The notes under the pieces: generated by a model | What the model was told of the DNA's origin: nothing | Seen by the model: only the letters and a program-made list of their open reading frames with translations | Database searches by the model: none | Shown here: one piece after another, positions 50,746-59,684 of the stretch | How the letters are laid out: every line of letters starts with the position of its first letter | Numbering within the stretch: the first letter of the stretch is position 1 | DNA from: Solidesulfovibrio magneticus | Lineage (GTDB): Bacteria; Desulfobacterota; Desulfovibrionia; Desulfovibrionales; Desulfovibrionaceae | Length of the DNA stretch: 64,000 nt | Direction of reading: 5' to 3' | Assembly: GCA_002482565.1 (NCBI GenBank) | Contig: DLGG01000064.1 | Location: forward strand, 19,284-83,283 | Position numbers and translations under genes: made by a program

Positions 50746-53139
50746 CTAAAACATCTGTTTCAGCAGATCCTCGCCCTTGCCGAGCGGCGCGTTGGGGTCG
50801 GTGAAGAAGGCCTTTTCCTGTTCTTCGTCCATGATGCTGGCCACGCCCTTTTCGGTGCCTTCCTTGAAGGCCATGGGCACGCCGTCCACGGTGCCCATGA
50901 TGACCCCGGGCGGACGGGAGAAGTCTTCGGGCGGGTAGTCGTCTTCCACGGCCTTGCGGTAGGAGAGCCAGATGGGCAGCGAGGCCCGGCCGCCGGTTTC
51001 GCCCTTGCCCATGGACTTGGGCTGGTCGAAGCCGATGTAGCAGCCGGTGAGCAGATACGGCGAGAAGCCCATGAACCAGGCGTCCTGGAAATCGTTGGTG
51101 GTGCCGGTCTTGCCGGCCAGGGGACGCCCCAGGACCTTGGCCGCCGTGGCCGTGCCGGCCCGCACGACCTCCTTGAGCAGGCAGTCCATGACGTAGGCGG
51201 TCTGGGGCGACATGACCTGCTTGACCTCGGGTTTGTTGACCCAGACTTCCTCGCCCCAGGGGCTTTTGACGTCGAGGACAAAGCGCGGATTGATGGTGGA
51301 GCCGTCCCGGGCGAAGGCCGAGTAGGCCTTGACCATGTCCAGGAGGTTGACGGCCACGGCCCCCAGGCTCACCGGCAAAAACGGGCCGAAATCGCCGCGA
51401 AGCCCCATTTCCTGGGCGCGCTCCACGATCTTTTTCATGCCCACCTGCTGGGCCACCCGCACGGTGACGAGGTTTTTAGATTTGGCCAGGGCCGAGCGGA
51501 TGGTCATGGGGCCGCCGTAGTCGCCTTCGTAGTTGCCCGGGCTCCAGACCTGCTTGCTCCAGGGATCGACGTAGGTGAAGGGGCCGTCCATGACCACCGT
51601 GGCCGGGGTCATGCCGTTGTCCATGGCCACGGAATAGACAATGGGCTTAAACGACGAGCCGGGCTGGCGGAAGGACTGGGTGGCCCGGTTGAACTGGCTT
51701 TTTTCGAAGGAAAAGCCGCCCACGCAAGCCACGACATCGCCGGTGCGCGGCTCCATGGACACGATGGCCCCCTCGATGCGCGGCTCCAGCTGCATGGCCA
51801 GCTTCCACATGGGGCGGGCGACCTTGGCCGGCGCGGCCGGGGGCGGGGTTTCGCCGGGCTTGGACTTTTTGGCGGCGGCCTCGGCCGGCTTGGCCTGGGC
51901 CGGCTTGGCGGCCGGGGCGGGTTTGTCCGGGCCGCCCTTGTCGGGCAGGGCCGTGACCGAGGCCCAGACCAGATCGCCCGGCTCCACCTTGCCCTTGGCC
52001 CAGCTCATGTCCTCGGAGGGGATGAGGCCGTACTTGTCGCCAAAGCGCACCACAGCGCCGGCCGGCCCCACTTCCTGCACCAGGGCCTTGAGCCAGCGCC
52101 CGGGCTGGAGCAGGGCTTCGGGCACGCCCGAGCGTTCGTAGAATTCCTCGTATTTGTCCTTGTCGAGCTTTTCCAGCGTCGGCTTGAAGCCGCGCCGTTT
52201 TTCCGAGGCGACAAGGCCCTCGCGCAAGGCCCGCTCGGCCGCTTCCTGGTGTTTGAGGTCCACGGCGGTATGGACGTGCAGGCCGCCGTTGTAGACCTGA
52301 TCCTCGCCGAAGCGGTCGATGAGTTCCCGGCGCACCTCTTCGAGGTAGAACGGGGCCACCTCCCAGGACGGGTCGGGCATGCTTTTGAACACCAACGGCT
52401 CGGCCACGGCGGCGTCGTGCTGGGCCTGGCTGATCCAGTTCTGGGCGAGCATCCGGCCAAGGACGTATTTCTGGCGGGCCTTGGCCGATTCGAAGTCGCG
52501 AAACGGGGAATAGCGGCTGGGAGCCTGGGGCAGGCCGGCCAGGAGCGCGGCCTGGGCGATGGTCAGGTCGGCCACGTGGACGCCGAAATAGGTCCTCGCC
52601 GCCGCTTCCACGCCGTAAGCCCGGGAGCCCAGGTAGATCTGGTTCAAATAGATGGTGAGAATTTCGTCTTTGGTCAGGTATTTTTCCAGGCGGTAGGCCA
52701 GGATGGCTTCCTTGACCTTGCGCTGGTAGCTTTTTTCCGAGGACAAAAGCAGGCGCTTGATGATCTGCTGGGTAATGGTGGAGCCGCCCTGCTTGCGGCC
52801 GCCCTGCTGGAGGTTTTTGACCATGGCCCGCAGGATGGCCGTGGGATCGACGCCTTCGTGCTGGTAGAAGGTGGCGTCCTCGGCGGCCAGAAAGGCCTTG
52901 GGCAAAAAGTCCGGCATCTCGGAGAGCGTCACCAGAAAGCGCTTCTCGGAATAGAGATAGCCCAGCACCTTGTTGTCGCGGGTGTAGATGGTGGTGACCA
53001 GCGGCGGGCGGTAGTCGGTGATCTTGCGAAAGCTCGGCAGATCGTTGGACGCCCAGTAGTAGAGGCCCACGCCGCCGGCAATGCCGAAGACAAGGCCCAC
53101 GAACACCAGGATCGCCAGAAGAATGAGGAACTTTTTCAC
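50746..53139 (-). CDS. mrcA: Penicillin-binding protein 1A (bifunctional)
   Basis: 797 residues. N-terminal membrane anchor (residues 3-25), GT51 transglycosylase with EDATFYQHEGVD and GGSTITQQI, and a C-terminal transpeptidase with SxxK in GSSFKP, SxN in AKSKNLVTV and KTGT in LAGKTGTTNDF. A Pro/Ala/Lys-rich insertion (about residues 385-425: PDKPAPAAKPAQ and PAEAAAKKSKPGE) separates the OB-like part from the rest. Polymerises and cross-links peptidoglycan. Start at 53139 overlaps the previous gene stop by four bases. Confidence 0.95.
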   Translation of the reverse strand: MKKFLILLAILVFVGLVFGIAGGVGLYYWASNDLPSFRKITDYRPPLVTTIYTRDNKVLGYLYSEKRFLVTLSEMPDFLPKAFLAAEDATFYQHEGVDPTAILRAMVKNLQQGGRKQGGSTITQQIIKRLLLSSEKSYQRKVKEAILAYRLEKYLTKDEILTIYLNQIYLGSRAYGVEAAARTYFGVHVADLTIAQAALLAGLPQAPSRYSPFRDFESAKARQKYVLGRMLAQNWISQAQHDAAVAEPLVFKSMPDPSWEVAPFYLEEVRRELIDRFGEDQVYNGGLHVHTAVDLKHQEAAERALREGLVASEKRRGFKPTLEKLDKDKYEEFYERSGVPEALLQPGRWLKALVQEVGPAGAVVRFGDKYGLIPSEDMSWAKGKVEPGDLVWASVTALPDKGGPDKPAPAAKPAQAKPAEAAAKKSKPGETPPPAAPAKVARPMWKLAMQLEPRIEGAIVSMEPRTGDVVACVGGFSFEKSQFNRATQSFRQPGSSFKPIVYSVAMDNGMTPATVVMDGPFTYVDPWSKQVWSPGNYEGDYGGPMTIRSALAKSKNLVTVRVAQQVGMKKIVERAQEMGLRGDFGPFLPVSLGAVAVNLLDMVKAYSAFARDGSTINPRFVLDVKSPWGEEVWVNKPEVKQVMSPQTAYVMDCLLKEVVRAGTATAAKVLGRPLAGKTGTTNDFQDAWFMGFSPYLLTGCYIGFDQPKSMGKGETGGRASLPIWLSYRKAVEDDYPPEDFSRPPGVIMGTVDGVPMAFKEGTEKGVASIMDEEQEKAFFTDPNAPLGKGEDLLKQMF

Positions 53140-53738
53140 GGACGGTATCTCGCAGGGGAGGGAGTGACGAAGGGCATGCCTTCCTTGGGCGGCAGCCCCC
53201 AGGCCAGACGCAGGCGGCCGTGCAGTTCGCGCACTCCGGCCTCGCCGTAGGCAAGCAGCGCCAGCATCCGGGACACGGTCCGCCCTTCACGGTGGACCAG
53301 ACAGCCCGTCGCGGCAAAGGCCGTGACGGCCCCGCCGTTTAGCCAAAACGGAAACAAGCGGCAATAATACGGACGCGCATCCCTTGGCAAGCGGCATCCA
53401 TCGGCCCGCAAGAACACGCAATTGCCCTTCGGGTCAACGGCCAAGCGCAGATGGTCGCCGCCGGGAGGGAACAGACGGGGAAGAATCTTGCGGTCGCGGG
53501 GAAAAAGCCGCCCCATCTGGGCCAAAAAGGCCTCGGTATTGGCCTGGTGGACAAAGCCGCCCACGGCCAGGCCGTCAGCCTCGACAATGCGGGCTCGTTC
53601 CATCTCGGACACGGGGAAACACACTTCCTCCTGGCCGGGGGGCAGCGAACAGCAGGTCGGGCCGGCGGCGGCGCACCGGGCGCAGACAGACGCGTCCGAC
53701 GCCGAAGCGCCGGGGAGCAATGCGGAATCAGCAGACAC
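53136..53738 (-). CDS. YkgJ-type Cys-cluster protein upstream of PBP1A
   Basis: 200 residues from GTG 53738, with GGGAGG five to six bases upstream. CARCAAAGPTCCSL near the N-terminus and GNCVFLRADGCRLPRDARPYYCRLFPFW in the centre are the two parts of the YkgJ cluster. The stop overlaps the PBP1A start (ATGA), so the two proteins are made in fixed ratio. A larger upstream frame to 54212 is not supported because it lacks a ribosome site and is low in coding character. Confidence 0.78.
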   Translation of the reverse strand: MSADSALLPGASASDASVCARCAAAGPTCCSLPPGQEEVCFPVSEMERARIVEADGLAVGGFVHQANTEAFLAQMGRLFPRDRKILPRLFPPGGDHLRLAVDPKGNCVFLRADGCRLPRDARPYYCRLFPFWLNGGAVTAFAATGCLVHREGRTVSRMLALLAYGEAGVRELHGRLRLAWGLPPKEGMPFVTPSPARYRP

Positions 53739-54049
53739 GGCGACCTCCCGGGCCGCCGCCAGACCGGGACAATGTCCCCGGCCGTCCGGCTCCCGGAAAG
53801 AGCATAATGCCGCCCGGGACGAGCGTAAAGAGCCAAGCCCGGCGCTTGGGACCGATGCCGGACGGCTTGCCCCCTGTCCGGCCCCAAACGGACCGTAGCC
53901 TGTCGGGAGTGACGGACGGGCTCCCGGCCTTGCCCCCCAGCCGGGACCAGACCAGCCCGTCGCCGGCAGCCCCGGCCCGGGCCACAGGACCGCTGCGGCG
54001 CCCGGCGTCCGGCAGTTGCCGACGCCGGGCGCGCGGCCCGTAAGCCGGA
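53739..54049. other. Intergenic region with a large hairpin
   Basis: 311 bases, no gene accepted. It contains a strong hairpin at 53998-54032 (GCGCCCGGCGTC with its complement plus inner pairs) after the winged-helix gene, but no U-run follows; the rest is G+C rich and probably holds the promoter of the Cys-cluster/PBP1A pair. Confidence 0.55.
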
Positions 54050-54304
54050 TCAGCGGCCGAGCTTTTCGCGGCCGTAGTCCGTGACGGCCAGCCGGCCGTT
54101 TTGGTCTTCCAGAAGCCCCAGGTTCACGAGGTCGCGCACCATGGGCAAAACCTGGGAAAAATGGCGCACCAGGGCCCGGCTGATGTCCTCCATCGTGGCC
54201 GGCGGTTCGCACACCCGCAGGATGTCCTTGGCGGACTGGGTGAGCGTTCCGTCGGGCTTGACCTGGGGCGTGTCTTCAGCAGCGTCGTACATGTCCGAAA
54301 TCAT
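54050..54304 (-). CDS. Small winged-helix protein coupled to peroxiredoxin
   Basis: 84 residues. A winged-helix pattern (AKDILRVCEPPATMEDISRALVRHFSQVLPMVRDLVNLGLLEDQNG) with a single Cys. ATG 54304 overlaps the peroxiredoxin stop by four bases. This looks like a small DNA-binding protein that could sense redox state through its Cys, but no known regulator family is clearly matched. Confidence 0.6.
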   Translation of the reverse strand: MISDMYDAAEDTPQVKPDGTLTQSAKDILRVCEPPATMEDISRALVRHFSQVLPMVRDLVNLGLLEDQNGRLAVTDYGREKLGR

Positions 54305-54951
54305 GACAACTCTCTCTTGCAAAAATACCAATCCGGGCAGTTCGGACCGGCGGCCTTGGCCCTCTCCTGGGCCATGGCCTGGGTTCGCGGCGGGGGAGCC
54401 AGCACCCCGTCCCCGGGTTTCCAACCGGCGGGCGTGGCCACGCCGTGGGCGTCGGTGGCCTGCAGGGCCGCCACAAGGCGAACGATCTCGGCGACGTTGC
54501 GTCCGGTGGTCATGGGATAGGCCATGAACGCCCGGACGCACTGCCGGTCGTCGATGACGTAGACCACGCGGGCCGGTTCGGTGGGCGACTCGGCCGGCAT
54601 GGTCATGCCGTAACGTCTGGCCACCTCGCCGGTGGTGTCGGCGACCAAGGGGAAATCGATGGCCGTGCCGAACTTCTCCTCAAGGGATCGCACCCAGGCG
54701 ATGTGGGAGAAAATGGAATCCACTGACAAACCGAGCAGTTCGCAGCCCATGTCGCGAAGCGTGGCGCGCACGCCGGCAAAAGCCATGAGCTCCGAGGCGC
54801 ACACGGGCGTGAAATCCGCCGGATGCGAAAAGAACACCAGCCAGCTTCCCCGAAAGTCTTCCAGGCGCAGGATGCCGTGGGTGGTTTCGGCCTCGAAGTC
54901 CGGGGCCGTTTCGCCGATGCGCGGAACGCATACGGAAGCGTGATCGGTCAT
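54301..54951 (-). CDS. 1-Cys peroxiredoxin (Prx6 type)
   Basis: 216 residues. Peroxidatic Cys51 in PADFTPVCASEL with the usual Thr48 and Pro44, Arg in a later ARRYGM segment, and a long Prx6-type C-terminus (PMTTGRNVAEIVRLVAALQ and WKPGDGVLAP). Reduces peroxides in a mostly anaerobic organism. There are further Cys at GCELLGL and near the C-terminus (NCPDWYFCKR). ATG 54951 is followed by the coupled winged-helix gene at the end. Confidence 0.93.
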   Translation of the reverse strand: MTDHASVCVPRIGETAPDFEAETTHGILRLEDFRGSWLVFFSHPADFTPVCASELMAFAGVRATLRDMGCELLGLSVDSIFSHIAWVRSLEEKFGTAIDFPLVADTTGEVARRYGMTMPAESPTEPARVVYVIDDRQCVRAFMAYPMTTGRNVAEIVRLVAALQATDAHGVATPAGWKPGDGVLAPPPRTQAMAQERAKAAGPNCPDWYFCKRELS

Positions 54952-55090
54952 GCAGGCTCCTTTCGACCTGCGGCAACGTGCCGCAGGCAGGCTCTCACAC
55001 CCCCTCTATCGCCGCTTCAACGCGCCGCGTCAAGGCCGGGAGCCGGGCCAACCCCCATGAATGCGGCCCGATATCGGCCGCAAGTTGTCC

Positions 55091-57745
55091 TCAGCGCAGG
55101 GTGCACGGGTCGTCGGCCAGACGGTGCAGCAAGGCCGCCTTGATCTCGGCCAGCTGCTCCGGGTCCTCCACCCGCCGTCCGGCCGGGCCGCGCACGTAAA
55201 AGACGTCGCGCACCCGCCCGGCCGGGGTCATGACCTTGGCCAGATGGGTTTCCAGGCCCATCTCGGCCAGGGTGCGGGCGATGTCGTAGAGAAGCCCCAC
55301 CCGGTCGTCGCAGGACACGTCAATGACCGTAAAGAGATCGGAAGCCTTGTTGTCGATGGCCACCTCAGGCGGCGACTTGGGGCCGGCCACGGCCAGGGAC
55401 AGGGCAAAACCGCCCCGCTTCTGGGCCAGTCGGTAAGCCAGGAACAGCTTGCCGCACAGGGCGTAGCGCACGGCCCGGGACACCCGGGCGAAAACCTCGT
55501 CGCTGTAGATGACGTCGGGCGGATTGCCGGTGCGCAGCGACAGGATGACCACGCCGTCTTCCCAGCGAAACACGTCGGCCTCGTGGATGGACAGATCGTG
55601 CAGGGCCAGCACGCCGGTGACGGTGGGGAAAAGCCCGCGCACCTGGCGGGCGGCCACGGTGACCGTGAAGCCGTCGCCGTCGGGCAGGGCTTTATAGGTG
55701 AGGGCGGCCACGTCGCGGCCGGCCCGGTCGCCGGGCTTCATGCGCCGATCCTCGGCTTCGGCGGCGTCGAGCTCGGCCAAAAGGTCCAGGTGTCCCAGGA
55801 TGGTCTCCACGGGCTGGCTGACGAGATAGCGCGGCGGCATGGCCAGAAGCAGGGCCTCCAGGGCCTCGGGGGTGAAGCGGTCCCGGGCCGCCTCGCGCAG
55901 GCTGTCCCGGGCGGCCAGCATGATCCGGGCGTCGTCGGCCCCAAACAGCCGGCCCTGCTCGATGGCGGCGCGCAGCTTGCCGTAGAGGTCAAATACCAGG
56001 GACTCCTTCCAGCCGGTCCAGGCCTGGGGGCCGGTGGCCAGGCCGTCGCAGCGGGCGATGAGCACGAGCATGTCCAGGGCTTCCACCGTGGCCACCCGGC
56101 CGGCCGCCCGGGCCACCACGTCGCGGTCGGACAGGTCGCGGCCGGTGGCGGTTTCGGGCAGCAGCAGATGTTCGCGCACCAGGGCGGCGATCATGTGCCG
56201 GGCCTCGGGCGGCGCGGACAGGCGCGAGAGCATGTCCTCGGCCAATTGCGCGCCCTTTTCGGCGTGGGCTCCGCCCAGGCCCTTGCCCATGTCGTGCAGG
56301 AGCAGGCCCCAGTAAGCCAGCTCCGGCCGGGGCAGGCCGTCCAGCAGCTCCCTGGCCCGACAGGCCGGCCCGAGGCGCAGCTCGGCCAAAAGGCGCACGG
56401 CCTCCAGGCTGTGCCGGCCCACGGGATGGACGTGGTAGACGTCGTAGGAGACGTTGTCCTTGACCCGGGCGAACTGGGGCAGGATGGCCTCCAGCACGCC
56501 GCTGGCGCTCAGCGCGTCCAGGGCCGCGCCGGAAACGTCGGCCGGCATGATGTCGCTTAAGCCGTCATAGAGCATCCGGCCGGTGCGCGGCGAAACCTCG
56601 GCCAGCCGGCCAAGCTCCCCGGCCAGGCCGCGCAGCCGGCCCATGGTTTCGTGGGACGGAGCCTTGCCCAGGGCGGCGCACACGGCAAAAAGCGGCATGA
56701 CCCGCTCCATGGCCTGGAAATCGGTCAGTCCCGGGGCGAAGCGCAGGCCTTCGGGCGCGTCCTGCAGACCGTCGCCCACGGGCGTGGCCGGGGCGGCCAG
56801 ATCCAAAGCCCCCAAATGTCCGGCCAGAAGCGGCCAGACCGACCGGCGCAGGGCCTTGATGTCGGCCATGCGGCGCAAAAGCAGCGACAGAAAGCGCTCC
56901 ACGGCCTGGCGGTCGCCCCGGCGTCCAAAACCCATGGCCTCGGCCAGGCGCTCCTGGAATTCAAAATAGAGCTTGTCGTTTTTGCGGCCGCACAGGCGAT
57001 GCAGGTGCATCCGGGCGGCCAGGACGAACCGGGCGTCGGCTTCCAGAGCAGCCAGATCGTCGGCCAGCAGGCGACCGTCGGCTTCGCGGCCCGGATCCAG
57101 ACGCATGAGCCAGCGGACTTGCTGCCAGTCGCGCAAACCGCCCAGGCCGTTTTTGAGATCGGGTTCGAGCATGCCGCCGGCGTCGCCGTAAGTCCGGCCG
57201 CGCTCCTTGTTCCCCTTGTCCAGCCACTCGGCGAAGCCGGCGGCATGGGCTGGAAAGCACGCGGCCTCCAGACGGGCCGCCAGCGTCTCGACAACGGCGG
57301 CCTCCCCGGCCAGAAAACGCAGGTCAATCAGCGACGCCAGCACCTTGGGGTCGCAGCCGGCCAGCTCCAGGCAGCCGGCCACGGCGCGCACCCCATGGCC
57401 GAGTTCCACGCCCCGGTCCCACAGCGGGAAAAACAGGAACCGGGCCAGCTCCGAAGCCCAGTCCGGCGGCTCGGACGGGAACAGCAGCAAGACGTCGATG
57501 TCCGAGGCCGGGCACAGCTCGCGTCGGCCGTAGCCGCCCACGGCGGCCAGGGCAAAGCCGTCGGCCAGCGAATCCCGGCCCTCGGCCCACTCGGTCAGGC
57601 GCTGGCGAAAATAGCGGTCGTAGACGTCGGACAGGGCGGCGACGTAGGCCACGTCCAACTGGCCGGCGGCCAGGGCGTCGGCCAGCAGGGCCTTGCCCTC
57701 GTCGAGCATGGCGGCGCTGACCGGCGCGTCGGGTGCGGGCGGCAT
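55091..57745 (-). CDS. glnD: PII uridylyltransferase/uridylyl-removing enzyme GlnD
   Basis: 884 residues from ATG 57745 (GGGGAG upstream). Nucleotidyltransferase motif GGYGRRELCPASDIDVLLL near residue 72, HD domain with HPVGRHSLEAVRLL and LLHDMGKG, and two C-terminal ACT domains (VVILSLRTGNP and DVSCDDRVGLLYDIARTL). It controls PII by adding and removing UMP in response to glutamine. It lies downstream of glnB in the same direction, but a terminator stands between them. Confidence 0.94.
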   Translation of the reverse strand: MPPAPDAPVSAAMLDEGKALLADALAAGQLDVAYVAALSDVYDRYFRQRLTEWAEGRDSLADGFALAAVGGYGRRELCPASDIDVLLLFPSEPPDWASELARFLFFPLWDRGVELGHGVRAVAGCLELAGCDPKVLASLIDLRFLAGEAAVVETLAARLEAACFPAHAAGFAEWLDKGNKERGRTYGDAGGMLEPDLKNGLGGLRDWQQVRWLMRLDPGREADGRLLADDLAALEADARFVLAARMHLHRLCGRKNDKLYFEFQERLAEAMGFGRRGDRQAVERFLSLLLRRMADIKALRRSVWPLLAGHLGALDLAAPATPVGDGLQDAPEGLRFAPGLTDFQAMERVMPLFAVCAALGKAPSHETMGRLRGLAGELGRLAEVSPRTGRMLYDGLSDIMPADVSGAALDALSASGVLEAILPQFARVKDNVSYDVYHVHPVGRHSLEAVRLLAELRLGPACRARELLDGLPRPELAYWGLLLHDMGKGLGGAHAEKGAQLAEDMLSRLSAPPEARHMIAALVREHLLLPETATGRDLSDRDVVARAAGRVATVEALDMLVLIARCDGLATGPQAWTGWKESLVFDLYGKLRAAIEQGRLFGADDARIMLAARDSLREAARDRFTPEALEALLLAMPPRYLVSQPVETILGHLDLLAELDAAEAEDRRMKPGDRAGRDVAALTYKALPDGDGFTVTVAARQVRGLFPTVTGVLALHDLSIHEADVFRWEDGVVILSLRTGNPPDVIYSDEVFARVSRAVRYALCGKLFLAYRLAQKRGGFALSLAVAGPKSPPEVAIDNKASDLFTVIDVSCDDRVGLLYDIARTLAEMGLETHLAKVMTPAGRVRDVFYVRGPAGRRVEDPEQLAEIKAALLHRLADDPCTLR

Positions 57746-57764
57746 GGCAGGCTCCCCATCAATG

Positions 57765-57800
57765 AAACGACCGGGAAGGAGGCGATCCCCCTTCCCGGTC
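57765..57800 (-). terminator. Terminator of amtB-glnB operon
   Basis: On the minus strand GACCGGGAAGG pairs perfectly with 11 bases across a ten-base loop (57769-57779/57790-57800), followed by GTTTCATT. It lies only about 20 bases before the glnD start. Confidence 0.75.
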
Positions 57801-57843
57801 GGCTGTTTTGTCTTATTACCCCGAAGGGTTGCGAACAAGCTGC

Positions 57844-58182
<339 letters not shown>

Positions 58183-58205
58183 GATGGCGCGCTCCTTATC
58201 CTTGG

Positions 58206-59420
58206 CTAGAGCTGGTAGCCGACTTCGCTGTGCTGGCTGACGTCGAGACCCTTGATCTCGTCGTCCTGGCTTACCCGAATACCAACCATCACGTCCACGA
58301 TTTTAAAGAGGATCAGCGTCATGACGAAGCAGAACACCCAGGTGGCGACCACGGACACGAACTGGATCCAGAGCTGTTCGGGGTTGCCGTAGAACAGGCC
58401 GTCGGCGCCCAGTTCGTTGACGGCCTTGGTGGCGAAAAGACCGGTGGCCAGGGCGCCGAAGGTGCCGCCCAGGCCGTGGATGCCCACGACGTCCAGGGAG
58501 TCGTCGTACTTGAACACGCTCTTGATGAGCACGCCGCCGTAGCACAGCCCGCCGGCGATAAGGCCCATGAGGATGGCCGGCATGGGCTCGACGTAGCCGG
58601 CGGCCGGGGTGATGGCGACCAGGCCGGCCACCGCGCCGGAGGCCATGCCCAGGGTGGTGGGCTTGCCGCGATGCCACCACTCCACGATGATCCAGCTGAA
58701 GGCGGCGGCGGCGGCGGCCAGGTGGGTGGTGACGAAGGCCGAGGCGGCCAGGCCGTTGGCGGCCAGGGCGCTGCCGGCGTTGAAGCCGAACCAGCCGAAC
58801 CAGAGGATGCCCGCGCCAAGGATGGTCAGGGGCAGGTTGTGCGGAATAAACGACTGCTTGCCGTAGCCGTGGCGGCGTCCCAGATAGAGGACGGCGGCCA
58901 GGGCGGAAGCGCCGGAGCTCATGTGGACGACCGCGCCGCCGGCGAAGTCGAGAGCGCCCATCTTGGCCATCCAGCCGCCGCCCCAGACCCAGTGGGCCAT
59001 GGGACAGTAGACGACGATGAGCCACAGGGTGGTGAAGAGCAGGAAGCCGGAGAATTTGATGCGCTCGGCGAACGCGCCGGTGATCAGGGCCGGGGTGATG
59101 ACGGCGAACATGCACTGGAAGATCATGAAGGCCAGGTGCGGGATGTTGTCCACGCCTTCCTTGGCCGCCGTGCCGACGCCGTTAAGGAACATGAAGTCGA
59201 GGTTGCCGATGACGCCGCCGATGTCGCCGCCAAAGGCCAGGCTGTAGCCCACGATGGCCCAGAGCACGGACACGGTGCCAAGCAGGATGTTGGAGTGCAT
59301 GAGCGTGCCAAGGATGTTCTTGGTACGGACCATGCCGCCGTAAAAAAGCGCCAGACCCGGGGTCATAAGCATGACCAGGGCCGCCGAAATGAGCACGAAA
59401 GCGGTATCTGCCGCGTTCAT
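58206..59420 (-). CDS. amtB: Ammonium transporter AmtB
   Basis: 404 residues, about 11 membrane segments. Typical FALMTPGLALFYGGM-like start (MLMTPGLALFYGGMVRTKN), central WIIVEWWHRGKP region, GIHGLGGTFGALATG, and the C-terminal GLDVSQHSEVGY that contacts PII. Imports ammonium. ATG 59420 with AGAGGGGGAATC upstream. Confidence 0.96.
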   Translation of the reverse strand: MNAADTAFVLISAALVMLMTPGLALFYGGMVRTKNILGTLMHSNILLGTVSVLWAIVGYSLAFGGDIGGVIGNLDFMFLNGVGTAAKEGVDNIPHLAFMIFQCMFAVITPALITGAFAERIKFSGFLLFTTLWLIVVYCPMAHWVWGGGWMAKMGALDFAGGAVVHMSSGASALAAVLYLGRRHGYGKQSFIPHNLPLTILGAGILWFGWFGFNAGSALAANGLAASAFVTTHLAAAAAAFSWIIVEWWHRGKPTTLGMASGAVAGLVAITPAAGYVEPMPAILMGLIAGGLCYGGVLIKSVFKYDDSLDVVGIHGLGGTFGALATGLFATKAVNELGADGLFYGNPEQLWIQFVSVVATWVFCFVMTLILFKIVDVMVGIRVSQDDEIKGLDVSQHSEVGYQL

Positions 59421-59571
59421 GATTCCCCCTCTGATGACGTTTTTGTCGAAGATTCCCTTGCCGTCGTCGTCGCGTCCGTTGCTTCAGGCGATCCCGCGAG
59501 GCCCTCTCCAAGGCCAAGCCAGCCGCTTTCCGCCGCATCGACAACTCCTGCCTAGCCCAGTGTTGACATTT

Positions 59572-59600
59572 TTGCAACACCAAAATCCACCGTGTTGCAA
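59572..59600. promoter_or_regulatory. Palindromic operator candidate between amtB and pseudo-kinase gene
   Basis: TTGCAACAC (59572-59580), 11-base spacer, GTGTTGCAA (59592-59600): perfect nine-base arms. The neighbouring TGTTGAC at 59561 forms a further imperfect arm. It sits between two divergent genes, so a repressor or activator bound here could control both. No known regulator site is matched. Confidence 0.45.
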
Positions 59601-59684
59601 ACCCGTAACAAAACCCTGCCGACTGGCGGCTTTCCTGAAAAAGCGCTAGGCTTGGGCCAGCCCGAAACTCCGGGGAGGCCTGCC

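Noticed and set aside
50527..53250. A 907-residue plus-strand frame.
   Set aside because: It is antisense to PBP1A, which has all catalytic motifs. The frame starts in a repeat element without a ribosome site.
53739..54212. N-terminal extension of the Cys-cluster gene before PBP1A.
   Set aside because: Low-complexity Gly/Pro/Arg composition and no ribosome site; GTG 53738 with GGGAGG explains the gene better.
59421..59560. Sigma-54 promoter before amtB (a GG-N10-GC spacing exists).
   Set aside because: The flanking bases do not match TGGCAC and TTGCA; such GG/GC spacing is frequent in this composition.
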